Made by a program: the position numbers and the translations under genes
The notes under the pieces: generated by a model
What the model was told of the DNA's origin: nothing
Seen by the model: the letters and a program-made list of their open reading frames with translations, nothing else
The model's database searches: none
Shown: piece after piece, positions 11,291 to 21,637 of the stretch
Layout of the letters: each line of letters opens with the position of its first letter
How positions within the stretch are numbered: position 1 is the first letter of the stretch
NCBI GenBank assembly: GCA_015501595.1
Contig: JADNRX010000529.1
Span: 1 to 35,746, forward strand
Direction of reading: 5' to 3'
Source of the DNA: Hymenopellis radicata
Taxonomy: Eukaryota; Basidiomycota; Agaricomycetes; Agaricales; Physalacriaceae
DNA length: 35,746 nt

Positions 11291-12773
11291 CAGGGAAATC
11301 TGAAATCCTACGTGGATCGGGCCTGTTTTACGTACCCTACGTAAAAAAGGGCCATTTCTACGTAGACCTACGTAGTCTACGTATAGCCCGGTGAGCACTA
11401 CGTAGACCTACTACATAAGTGCCACTCACCAGTATATGTACGTTATGCACTGGTGATGTCTACGTTACATTGGCGGCGGCCACGGTGAAAATTCTGAACT
11501 GGAAAATGAACAATGGAAAATGATGTGTGCTGTTGAGGACGTCGTGATATGTTGGTTGTCTGAAATTGATGAGTGGTAAGTGTTCGAGTCGAGTTTTCCT
11601 CGAAGCCAAGCTTGCACGCGAGGAATTTTTTTACCAAGTCCGGCGATCAAGTGGTCCGTGCGCACACGTCATCGCTGACCATACATCAAATTTATTTTCT
11701 GAACTCTGATTGTCGTTCTTTCCCTCCTTCCCTCACCCAGTCACTCCGGCATCCTCTCCGTCTCCGCCTGCTCTCGCTTTGACGGAGACCAAAGCTGCTT
11801 CGCTTCTGGAGGCGACTGAAACCTCTCGACCAACTGGACGCCGCCGACGCCTAACAAGGAACGTTCTGGAGCTCAAGCGACGAACAAGCCAAGACGAACG
11901 AGGAACGACCGAGTCACGATGAGCGATAACGACCGAGCCACGATGAATGAGGAACGACCGCGCTGCAACGTACGAGAACAACCGAGCTGCGACCCCCAAA
12001 GAACAATTGAGCCACAAGGAACGAGGAACGCGGAACGACGGAGGCGCACTGAGCTGCGACGCACGAGGGACAACCGAGCCACGATGCAGGAGGAACGACG
12101 AACGAGGAGCGACCAAGACCACCGCGGGACGACCAATGAGGCCCCGACTGCGACCACGAGGCCCGACTGCGACCAACGAGGCACCCGACTGCGACCAGCG
12201 AGGACCCAACCCACGAGGAAGCAGACACAACCGCACGTAGCATGCCGTAACCAAGGTGCCAACAACGACCAAACAGGAATGGGCCGACGACCTTGGCGGC
12301 GCCACTGGCGAATCGCTCTCCCTCGGCTTTCGTAGTGCCATGTCACCGACCCCGCCATATACAGGGCAGTGTGATGTTCCAAGTCTGCACGCCGTACTTT
12401 ATCGCGAGCTGTCCTACCTACTTTCCCTCTCCCTATTTACCATTAGCTATCCTGTCGTGTACATGTCTTCATTTATGTGCCAATATATTGTGTTTTCCTC
12501 CTCTTCCTGCCTGATTCTTTCTGATATTCCTCATATTTAATGGGACCACCGGAGGTGGTCCGGCTGCAGGTATATTGTATGTGTATTGTTGATGTACAGA
12601 AGGTGTACAGATGGTATATGTAGACCTCGGCACATTCTACATAGGTCTACAGGAGATCTACGTACACCTGAGTGATGGCTACCTAAGGGCTACGTATAGG
12701 GGTACCTCTGTACCTGGGCTACCTGGCCTATGTACACCTACGTAGACGTATGTAGAATTTACAGTTTTCCCTG
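11291..12773. mobile_element. AT-flanked inverted-repeat element with ACGTAG subterminal repeats (1483 bp)
   Basis: The left end reads CAGGGAAATCTGAAATCC and the right end, reverse-complemented, CAGGGAAAACTGTAAATTC. Both are directly flanked by AT (11289-11290, 12774-12775). Just inside each end lie clusters of TACGTA/CTACGTAG motifs (about 11310-11410 and 12580-12755). No transposase is visible. The centre is mostly degenerate repeats and pyrimidine-rich sequence. It sits in intron 1 of the DUF6535 gene. The ends resemble those of the two AAGACC elements at 14907 and 28624. Confidence 0.75.
11870..12235. repeat. Degenerate minisatellite (GAACGA/CGAGCCACGATGA units)
   Basis: A purine- and CGA-rich stretch built from imperfect repeats such as CGAGGAACGACC, GAGCCACGATGA and CCCGACTGCGACCA. 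It explains the long open frames on both strands here (for example 202 codons on the minus strand), which are low-complexity and not credible genes. It lies inside the 1483-bp element. Confidence 0.7.
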
Positions 12774-13218
12774 ATGTTACTTCCTTGATATAAATGTCCT
12801 CCTCGAACAGGTTTCTGGCTGTCACGCTTCGACGGACACTGGGCGCGACGATAATCCGAGCAGTCCTCTCGGATCGACGACAGAATCGAATGCTTCCAAC
12901 GTGGATCAATCGTCTGTGGACACCAGCCAACTGGGCTCCGAGCGCCGCAAGGTGGGGAGTCTTCTGTAGTCCCGTGCGCAACTACTAATAGTAGACAGGC
13001 TGAGTCGGTGCTAGGAAGAGCCAAAGAATTGAGGGCTGTAAAGAAGAATCAATCGGGCCCTTATCGCCCAGGGCTTCGACCGGAAAGCCTCCCACTGCCC
13101 AAAGTTGAGGATCACTGGGAAGCGTGTAACGGATTAGTCGATCGATACGACAACGCGCTCTGTGAAGGCTGGAATGAGATACACAATGACAATCCGAGAA
13201 GTGTGGCATATACATATA

Positions 13219-14476
13219 CCTGCTGTTCCAGTATTTAGTTATTCGCCAAGGAATTGTACGTATATTTTCCCATTGACCCGCTTCTATACGAGGTTGATAC
13301 GGGGGCCTTGGAGCTTATTCTAAGAACCATAGTGGAAATCGGACTTTTGGGTGTGGCGCAATTCTTGAAATCGAAGCGCTCCGGGAAAGAGAGAGTAGTA
13401 TCGACAGGGGAATGATAGCTCAACGGTACGAGACCGTCGGCTCCGATTCCCGTAGCAGTAAAGTATGAAAAGTATTCTGCATGTGTTCCTCTACACGGGT
13501 AGTTCAGTATTCCAATATGACTGCCAGCGATAATGTGGTTCATACAAAGCATCTTCCACATCATGACCAACCGCACGGTAGCCGGAGTGGCCAATACCTT
13601 GCGTGGTAAGTGTCTCCAGCAGCACATCACTTCAGAAGGTACGTTTATTGTAAGACGATTTCGGGGGATACGTGAATACCGTACTGACATCGTGCGCAGA
13701 GACGCGGGACGTCACAGTCGCCATAGGATGGAAGTCTGCACCAAAGTCGGTCGATTTGGATGATACACCGTTCGGCAGTAGACGTCGCGTGAGTTATTTG
13801 CCATAATTGCCGACAGCACAGTACGACGATGTCCCCAGTGTTTTGAAGTTCGAACTGGAAACACAACTGTCCGCCCGATCCTTGAGAGCGTTTGTTGAAT
13901 ACTAGACATCTGTACCCAAACTGAAGCTTTCGCAATCGCATTTGTGACATGAAACATTCGTCGATGGCTACATGTAGGAAGAGGCTTTCGACAAGAAACA
14001 GTCGTGTCAACCCTACGTCGTTCTCTTCCTATGACGCAGACATACATGAGCATAGGAGATAGAAAAAAACAAGACTTGTGTACCAAAGCTGTGCTGACCC
14101 TAACCCAGTGCTAGCCGCTAGGGTTAGGTTTCGCTCCCGTAAATCTTCAAAACCCAGCAGTGCTAAACCAGCTGCCATGCTTCCCTCCCCCCACATTCTG
14201 TTCATCAAACCACCCACCATCCCCATATCCCTCCCGTCCCCTGCATCCCAGATCACTAAACCAAGCAAACGAACATCGCCGGACCGACTGGTAAGGTTTC
14301 TGAGCATCCTTGGGCACAGTATACTGAGAGCGGGCGAACCACAGTATATTATTTGTGCAATAATGCGTGTACGCGAGTACTCCATAACACGCGTGACAGA
14401 AACCATCCACGGTCAAACGCAAAGGGTGCTCTTGGACGCCACGTCGCCGCGAACGTCGTATCCGCTGTCTGGCGGA
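13219..14476. other. Unassigned region, possibly gene debris
   Basis: No gene is supported. A 151-codon open stretch on the minus strand (13235-13690) and forward pieces such as LELILRTIVEIGLLGVAQFL (about 13308-13370) look protein-like but match no family I know and have no consistent splice pattern. A short imperfect palindrome of telomere-like sequence (CCTAACCC..GGGTTAGG) lies at about 14098-14127. Confidence 0.35.
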
Positions 14477-14906
14477 ATGCTGGCCGCAGTAACGCAGGGA
14501 GACGCGACGTCGCCAGACACATATAATACCACGCCCGCACAGGGCACAGTGCAGCCGCCCAGCGCGACAGATACTTTCGTACGAGACATCCAATTACCGT
14601 CTCCTCGTCCAACACGGAATGGGCGGCGACACAAAACGCGCCAAATGGTCGGGCGCGTCGAGTGTACCGTGCCCTTCCGTCGCAGATAGAGAGTGAAGAG
14701 GAAACGGTAGTGCACCCGCTGCTGCGGCGTCCCGACATGAAGATGAATACGTCGGTGGACTTCTCCCAGCCGTGGGAAATAATCAAAGCTGCTTGGCCGT
14801 CGTCGTCGCTCCATGAACTCGCTACAAGCCCGCCCCTGCCATCACTGGCGGTAGTCATCCATCTACTCCCGTGGGCAATAGTGATCCAGCCCGCCACCGA
14901 CCACAT

Positions 14907-17414
14907 CAGGAAAACAGAGGTTTGGTCTTTCCGATCTTGGTCTTTCGGCCAAGGTCTTTTTCGGTCTTGGTCTTGCCGCCGGAGTCTTTTCGAGTCTTTG
15001 TCTTTTGGATTGGGTCTTTCCGGTCTTTGTCTTTCAGTAAAACATCTTTTTGGTCTTGGTCTTTCTGAAAATGTAGCATATCTTCCGTAACCCAGTGCGA
15101 TACCCGTACTCTAGCGTCGGGTATGGGTTTCCCGTTATTCTCCCCGCGGGTCTCAAACGGGCAGCTGGCTGATTTCGGCGCGGCGCGGAAAGCTCAACAG
15201 AGCGAACCGCATACCAGCGACGAAAGAGCAGTGGGTAGACGAGGTGAAGGAGGTGGAGGGAGGTGGAAAAGGCGGCGCCATTGGCAGTGAGTCCGTCGTG
15301 GTCGCTATCTCAGTGCGCGTTGTCCTCGCACGCGTCATCCACGCGTCCACGTCCTCTCCGAGCGCACGTCATCCTTGACGTATCCTCGTGCCATCTCCTC
15401 CTCCTCCTTGATTCGAACATAGACCAAATTCGCCCACACAGGTTCGCTGATCCTGGCAGGTTATTCGCGTTAGCCCTGGCCTATTTCCATGCCCCGCGCG
15501 ACGCCTTTGTCATGAAGACGTTTCATAGTGCATGATTATAAGACATGCAGCAATCTAGGCATCCTTGAGCAAAGAAAACACGGAAAACACAGATATATCG
15601 CACCTCCAATAGGACGTCGAAAGGCAGGTCAGCAAAATTCGCCGCGGTAACGCAGCGCGTTGCGAGTCATCCGGCCAACTTGAGAAAAACAGTTGTCCAC
15701 GTCGCCGTCGTCATTGAGACCATGGTCAGTCGACGCCGACACAAAGTTGAGCGCCGGTGTCGTCGTCCCCGACTTAGAGTCGAGCGACGGGTCGTCGTAG
15801 GTGGTGGTGGTTGAAGGCAAGGGACTTGGGTAGAAAGAAAGCAACGGATGGCCCGTGCGCAAGCACGCAATCAGACCACGTGCATGTTCGGTTTCTATTT
15901 TTTTTCAAGTCCGACTGACAGCCTCCAGTCTCTTCCTCTTTCTATCCCAACAAGTCTATGACTTGTCAACTTCACATCTCTGTCTGGCTGAACACGATGC
16001 CCGTGCTCCACGGATGGGCGCGACACACAGGACAACACGCAAGACATACAAGACGGGCACCAGACATCGCTATGGACTGCCGTGACAATGGCGAGCCTTC
16101 GGACGACGGCTTGCACGCCATCTCCAAGTCTGGTACGGATTCATTTTCAGCTTCAATCAACCAGTCGATTATTTTTTTGCAATAGTAACCAATCGTGTCG
16201 AGCTGCTGGCTAAGAAGGTACGTCTTCTCTCCTCCTCTTTCGCTTTCTAACCCTTGTGCAGGCTATCGAGCTTGCATATTCGTGCTTCTACTCCCACGCG
16301 AAGATGCTCCAGAACCACCATAACCGCCTCTTTCCATGATCTCCGCCATCTCCCGCATTGGTCGCTCGGGACGATTTGGACATTTGGCGTTGACGATCAA
16401 GTTGGTGGGTCTTCCTCCTTTCTTTTAATTATTCGTGCTAATGCCTCACAGGTGAGGTAATCTCATGTTCCCGCCTTTGTAGCGCAGCACCGGACACGTC
16501 AAGCTCTGTGCCAGTGGTGGACACGATCTGCTGGTTGGATATATCGCGTATGCGGGATGTGGCGGACGACTGAGAACGGACTACAACGACTACTACTGGT
16601 GACCACTTGCGCCGTCGGCTACGATATGGACAATCTCTCATGCTTGAATTTTGTCTCAGCAAATGAACCACTCGGTGTGTAGTCGTTCCCGTTGGCTTTA
16701 TCTACTGACTTACCACCTTTTTGTCAGATGTTGAATCAGCCGTCGGGGTCTGGCTTTGAGCTTGCACGGTAAGCTCGTCTGTCCGCCGGCTCCTGCACAC
16801 TCACCCTTCAGCATATAGACGGCTATCTGCACCACAACACACCCAAAACGGCGACATTGCGCACGACAATGACGGCATGACCACGATGGCGGCGGCAGCA
16901 CGCAGACAAGGACGACGACGGCATGTAGACGACGACGCGATGTGGAACTGGTAGCCCTCGCTACTCTCCCATGGCCTCTCCAGAGGTCGCTGTTACAGGT
17001 AAGTCCGACCCCTCGACATGTCATCGTGCTGGATGGTATGTTATCACCTACTTTGTTTACCCACTGTTTTCTGACATCTTAGCAGGCGTGTTTTCTGTAC
17101 AGCGGGTAATCCCGTAGTTCTGCCATTGGCACATATATCATACAATTATAGTACCTGTGTTAGACGTAGTATTGAATATAGTCAATTTTGATTTCTACCC
17201 AGCCTTGATTACCCCCCAATAAGACCCAAATAAGACCATCCTGAAGACATCGACTGGTCTTTCTGAAGACTCGAATGATCTTCCAAAGACCAAAACGGTC
17301 TTCAGAAGATATGTAGCGAGCTTTCACAAGACCTCGCGTCTTTTGGGTCTTTCCGGTCTTTCCGGTCTTCGGCAAGACCTGAAAGACCTGAAAGACCAAT
17401 GTTGTGTTTTCCTG
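14907..17414. mobile_element. AT-flanked AAGACC-repeat element, copy I (2508 bp)
   Basis: The ends are CAGGAAAACAGAGGTTTGG (left) and, reverse-complemented, CAGGAAAACACAACATTGG (right), each flanked by AT. Long arrays of GGTCTTTC/GGTCTTG (left, about 14920-15070) and their complements (right, about 17215-17400) lie just inside the ends. The right array can fold on itself (TCTTTCCGGTCTTTCCGGTC versus GACCTGAAAGACCTGAAAGA). The interior shares a stretch near 15853-15900 with the copy at 28624-30883, in opposite orientation. No transposase is recognised, so it is probably non-autonomous. It interrupts the DUF6699 coding region. Confidence 0.8.
15958..16339 (+). CDS. Possible small spliced gene inside element I
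   Basis: Three exons (15958-16132, 16186-16217, 16262-16339) join in phase with good GT..AG introns of 53 and 44 bases, giving a 94-residue hypothetical protein that includes DGLHAISKS and VTNRVELLAKK joined to AIELAYSCFYSHAKMLQ. I do not recognise it, and the N-terminal part is of low credibility. It may be captured host sequence or a splicing-like chance pattern. Confidence 0.25.
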
Positions 17415-17935
17415 ATGCAGGCCTATGTGACGGTTGAGGACGTGATATTCCGGGTTTGGGAATGCTTGCATTTCCCGCTCGAAGCGAGCTTAGCGGCGAG
17501 CCGGACAGGGGGAGCAGTCGACGAAGAAGACGTATCGGAAATAAGGAACAACTGGGGGGTGGAAACTGACACTGAGCCAGGGTTGATTTCCACACAAGGC
17601 CAGGCTAAACGCCTAGTGTACCTCCGAGGGAGAACCAGGTTCACGGGCTTCAACAAGAAAACGAGCGACGGTGATACATGGGCTATGAGCATGACATAGT
17701 GATCGCGCGCTTACAGGAATTGGCGCTAGCTCGGGGTTCGAGAAACGATTTCTTTACTTAATGTCAGAAAAGATGTATCACGATGTAGCAACATGTACGA
17801 ACCTAACAAAACACTCGTAAATTAGGGGACACCACGAGGTCGGTGCAATGCAGAATATCACGCCGTGGGAGGCAAGGCAGAGTTGTGGCTGTGTCGCGTA
17901 TACATAGCGACTCTCGTCTTTTGTATGGTGCAGTT

Positions 17936-18278
17936 GACTTAGTAGCCACTACTTTTAAACAGCGGCAATCTGGCCAAAAAAAAATTAAAATCTCAGTTTG
18001 CCTAAAAGCATTGATTTACAACATCAAAAAAAATCGGGAAAAGTGTGACATAATGTGACATGATTACTAAATCCCTGCCAAAATGTCACGCAGCGGCAAT
18101 CTGGCCCCAAAGTAAAATTTATAACTCCGTCAGTTTTGAGGCAATTAAAATTCTGTCTTGCAGATTTGTTCCTTGTGCCAAAAGAAGCATTTCTGCAAGA
18201 GGAATTTTTTCTGGCTGCCCTGAGTAACCCTACAGAACGTCACATTCCAAAGTAGTGGCTACTAAGTCAACTGCACCA
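17936..18278. mobile_element. TA-flanked element with 30-bp perfect inverted ends (343 bp)
   Basis: Begins TGGTGCAGTTGACTTAGTAG and ends with its exact complement; the inverted repeat is perfect for 30 bases and is flanked by TA (17934-17935, 18279-18280). The interior is AT-rich and contains a direct repeat of CAGCGGCAATCTGGCC (17960-17975 and 18091-18106). It is unrelated in sequence to the CTGTAGA family. It is probably a young Tc1/mariner-type non-autonomous element. Confidence 0.85.
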
Positions 18279-19724
18279 TAGGCGGCCAACGCATCCAAAA
18301 GGTCCACCAAACAAACGTGGCCAGGTCTAAAGAACACATTTAGAGAGCGCGAATCCTGGAAAGCATAATGCAAGTACGAACCTCAAACATTGACAGCCTC
18401 CTCCTTATGTGCACATGGATGATGTAGACAGGAATATAGAAGAGATGCAAAATGAGGCAGAGCGAAAAACAGATAATGTAGCTCGCAGGATGGTAGTTAC
18501 ACAAGACAGTAATGAAACGCCGCATCAAAAGAATATGAAAGCCGAACGACGATGTACCAAAATCACATAATTGTAACAAGAGGAGAATATATCGTACAGT
18601 AAGTGAAAGCAGGGTAGAAGTTGCAGAAGAACAACGATCAAGCAGCAGTATTCGAACAGCACAAGCACACAAGCAAAGCGAGCTGGATGCGCAGAGCCTT
18701 CCTCGTATCAATAACAATCCGCCGAACCGCGAGCCCTGCAACGAAGTGTCAACTGTAAGGCTTTAAATAATCTCGAAACCACGTACTGCGAGCTGCATAA
18801 CGCCGGCGGGTTGCGACTCTGTCATGCAATGAAGAGTACCTGGGAGACGTGAACGTCAACTGGTAACACATTCATAAGCATGCAGCCGACCGAGCGAGTC
18901 GACTTCCTCCTCGTGAAGAAATGTTGGGCGACACCTAGACAGTGTTCATGAGCAAGTCAAGGATATACATTTGATACACACCTAGCGCTTCCAATCTTGT
19001 TTACATTGAGCCCCTCGAATTATCCAGCAAAGCGCATCCAACCGAGGTGGCAGTCACTGCGACGTGACGGCTGAGAGGCGTGAGGTATTACAGAAGCGTT
19101 TGCAGCATCGTACAGGTACAGCGGCGGAGAAGCACAGTACGATATCTCCTCGCGAGTCCTATTGAATGGCATGCGACTCGCAAATGGCGCCATGATGCGC
19201 AACGTAACCTAAACGGCTGTTAGTAGTTGGCCAAAAGAACACATGAGCCTGTGCGTACCGTCAGTTCGAGCAGACGAATCCTGCAGAGGGTCACCGTCGC
19301 CAGTGAAACTTGTCGCCCCCAACCGAGAGTGTCCTTACGAAAATATCTGCAGAAATGGGTTAGTTATATACCGTCGGAAATAGGCCACACGACGCACCGA
19401 ATGAAAAATGTAGCCTGTAAAGTACCTTTCCGACATCTAGCTTGGATCCGGTGAACGATGAGGGCGCCTTCCGGGGGACCGAGCGCCAGGACGAAAACTG
19501 TCGTCGTCGCCAACTGCTGAGGGCCCTCGGAATGGCCGCGGCGGGCATCCACGGTGGCGGTTCGAGCGCATATATTGTTGTCGTCTTCGTGATGATGGTG
19601 GGGGACAATGTCGGTTCATGACGCTCACGCCCGTAAAGGAAAACCTTTCCCACACAAGGCTGAGGGAGCAGTCCAAAGCTGGCTTTCAAATACTCTATTA
19701 AATATACACACAGACCAGGACATG
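18279..19724. other. Non-coding region downstream of F-box gene D, partly duplicated
   Basis: No supportable gene. The part about 18520-18760 is similar to 21190-21440, which lies downstream of F-box gene E (shared GAGAATAT, AAGCAGTATTC, ATAACAAT, CCGCGAG.CC.GC and AAGTGTCAAC). The duplication of the F-box genes therefore carried its 3' flank. About 0.7 kb between 19000 and 19690 has no counterpart at the other locus; open stretches there on the minus strand have splice-like borders but no recognisable domain. Confidence 0.45.
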
Positions 19725-21013
19725 TCAGTTATCTTCCACGGGACGCGTAACCGATATAACCTCCCGTAATCTGTGAAGCGATGGCTGCCAAATCTTGATC
19801 TCTCCCGCCACCACATCCTGATTTTCCTCAAGAGCAAGATTCGACTGTAGCGTCTTTTTAGCCATCCCCATGACTTGATCGCCTCTCCAACGCCCAAACA
19901 ATTCTATTGCCCAAGGGCGGTCCTCAAGCTGGATCGTATGCACCCTTTTCCACACCTTCGTAACACTATAGAAGGCCTTCTTCGCCTCGCGCACATAATC
20001 ATCGTCCTTCATCGGCTGGGAGTTGGGAGTCAGATATGGCGTGACGCGCAAGTGCGGGAACAATGACGCCATGTCTACAACTTCGCAATGAGTCTCCGAA
20101 ACGAGAAAAGCTAGAGGTTGCTTACATTTGATGTTACATTCCAGAAGCAAGACACCTTCTGGCAGAGTCAAAGTATGGATATATTCGGGGATGGATTCTA
20201 GCCCACTAGGGAACCCATGTTGGCCTCCGTACCCCGTTTCATGCACAGCCATGTGGCGCAGCGATGGAAAGAGTCTTTTAATCTCAAAATAAGGGATCAG
20301 AGATGGCGGCAAAGTCAGAGTGTGAACTTGAGGAAGTGGTGCTATATCGGAGAACGCATCCCCGAAATGTTTCAGGCAGAAACTGTCCAAGTAAAAGATG
20401 CTAGGCTGCGGGAATGACGTGATCTGGAAGGTATGAAGGTTCGGGAGGCAGGGAAGGCAGAGCGCAAGCTCTCGATACACAATTTCCGAGCGGTGACGTG
20501 TCAGCCCTACGTTGAACACCCTTCTCAAAGCCTAGTCAGCCTCTCTCAACGCGTCGTCCTATAGAATACACGTACTGAACAAATTTGCTAGATGTGGCGC
20601 CCGAGTAAGAACACTGGAATATGCACGGAGATCCTGAGGCTATATAGACCTCGTATAAGGACTCGTCATGCTCGCCGCACCGCCATCCACGCGCTTCTAC
20701 AGTCCTCCAAAAAAGAGGGTTATAGACGTTATGGAGAGCTCCTGCAGGTGCGGGATAGCGTGGATATCGCATCAAACCTGTCTGTATCTCCTAGTGCCTT
20801 GTCATATGTGCATGGTATTGGCTGGCAGAAAAGGTGGGACAGAATTTCGAGATGAAGTTCCGCAGGGAGAGTCGGGAAGCCTTTGCTGTTTGCCTCAACG
20901 AGCGCGGTGTTCCCTGGACGTTCAACTTCGGCCAAAGTGTTCTTAATCTTCCGAGAACGCGCGTTCCTGTGTGGGTTTCTCCGAGGTGCCACTTTGACGG
21001 TCAACTTGGGCAT
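19725..21013 (-). CDS. F-box protein, paralog D
   Basis: Inferred exons on the minus strand are 21013-20576, 20520-20126 and 20074-19725; introns are 55 and 51 bases; about 393 residues. The N-terminus is basic (MPKLTVKVAPRRNPHRNARS), followed by an F-box-like segment (FPTLPAELHLEILSHLFCQP, residues about 45-66), then a body with CLPCLPNLHTFQITSFPQP, APLPQVHTLTLPPSL and FPSLRHMAVHETGYGG. F-box proteins link SCF ubiquitin ligases to targets; the target here is unknown. One extra base near 20748 (CAGGAGC) breaks exon 1. Intron 2 is a multiple of three without stops, so its retention would still give protein. This is the best preserved of the three tandem copies. Confidence 0.75.
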
Positions 21014-21637
21014 GTTGGGAGGAACAAAGAAAGATGAAAAGTGTCACGTGTGCCTGTCTAACGCGCGTTTGTCAAAAGCCCCTAACTTCAACTTTTAGCC
21101 TAAGCGAACTGCGCTTGGACACAAAATACAGGCAGAGATTCTAGACGCGTAAAAGGATGATGTCTACAAGTATATGGAAGAAGTATCAAAAGAGGTAAGT
21201 CGTAGCGGATGCCCTAGTTCGTATATCAATCGTATATGAAAGCAGCATCGAAATGATGATAGCCGAAAGACAGGTATCAAAACGCGAACGAACCCATACT
21301 CGTAATTTACAAGGGGAGAATATCACACAGAAAACGACGAAGAAGCAGTATTCTGATACCACGAGCATAGCAATCCTCCCGCCGATAACAATGACCGCCG
21401 ACCGCGAGTCCCGCGACAAAGTGTCAACGTCTTGTCAGCTGTGAAGAAGCCGAGTAGCGTAGGCTGCATTCCGTCAGACGATTGAGAGTACCCAACAAAG
21501 CGGCCAGAAAGTAGTACCTGGTAGCACGAGCATGCGGAGAAGGGCACGAATGCGTAAGTGAGAACGCACCATTTCGATAACAATGTAATCATTTGAGAAT
21601 AAGACAGTCATACACACATAGTACACATTCCAATTTC
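21014..21637. other. Region between F-box genes D and E
   Basis: Holds the promoter of gene D (CACGTG at 21045-21050) and the 3' flank of gene E. The stretch 21190-21440 is a diverged copy of 18520-18760. No gene is seen. Confidence 0.45.
21045..21050 (-). promoter_or_regulatory. CACGTG site upstream of F-box gene D
   Basis: A CACGTG palindrome about 32 bases before the start codon. It is followed by a TTTGTT-C-TCCC block that is shared with genes E and F. CACGTG is the usual E-box bound by bHLH regulators; the regulator is unknown. Confidence 0.45.

Larger units (their letters stand above)
11119..13218 (+). pseudogene. DUF6535 protein, 5' part only, with a transposon in intron 1
   Basis: Three exons join in phase 0: 11119-11262 (48 codons, starting MLTIRPKGVQ), 12811-12951 (47 codons, Ser-rich, DTGRDDNPSSPLGSTTESNA) and 12999 onward. 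Intron 2 (12952-12998, 47 bases) has a good branch site (CTACTAAT). Exon 3 contains KVEDHWEACNGLVDRYDN and LCEGWNEI, the diagnostic start of the agaricomycete DUF6535 domain. The usual continuation (a membrane segment after the acidic stretch) is missing; the frame runs out at a stop at 13216-13218. Intron 1 is 1548 bases because it holds a 1483-bp element; without it, the intron would be about 63 bases. The gene is therefore probably truncated at its 3' side. The role of DUF6535 proteins is unknown. Confidence 0.65.
14477..17699 (+). pseudogene. DUF6699 protein gene split by a 2.5 kb transposon
   Basis: The left part (to 14906) encodes a proline-rich N-terminus (FVRDIQLPSPRPTRNG) and then the first half of a DUF6699 domain: VVHPLLRRP, VDFSQPWE, LATSPPLPSLAVV and LLPWAIVIQPATDH. 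The right part (from 17417) encodes the second half: QAYVTVEDVIFRVWECLHFP and the family signature RGRTRFTGF, then a stop at 17697-17699. Between them lies the element 14907-17414. Removing the element and one flanking AT gives GAC CAC ATG CAG GCC, which is in frame. The start is uncertain: ATG at 14477 is one choice, and a frame change is needed near 14640 to reach HPLLRRP. DUF6699 has no known function. Confidence 0.75.

Noticed and set aside
11733..12341. Open frames of up to 202 codons on both strands
   Set aside because: They arise from a degenerate CGA-rich minisatellite and are low-complexity.
13235..13690. 151-codon minus-strand open frame
   Set aside because: No family recognised, no start context or splice support, and competing forward fragments; kept only as an unassigned region.
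14349..14906. 185-codon minus-strand open frame
   Set aside because: It lies opposite the recognisable DUF6699 coding sequence, so it is a shadow.
14905..17416. Helitron interpretation of the AT-flanked elements (TC..CTGA between A and T)
   Set aside because: The termini formally fit, but both ends are inverted repeats of each other with mirrored subterminal arrays, which Helitrons normally lack; no Rep/helicase sequence is seen.
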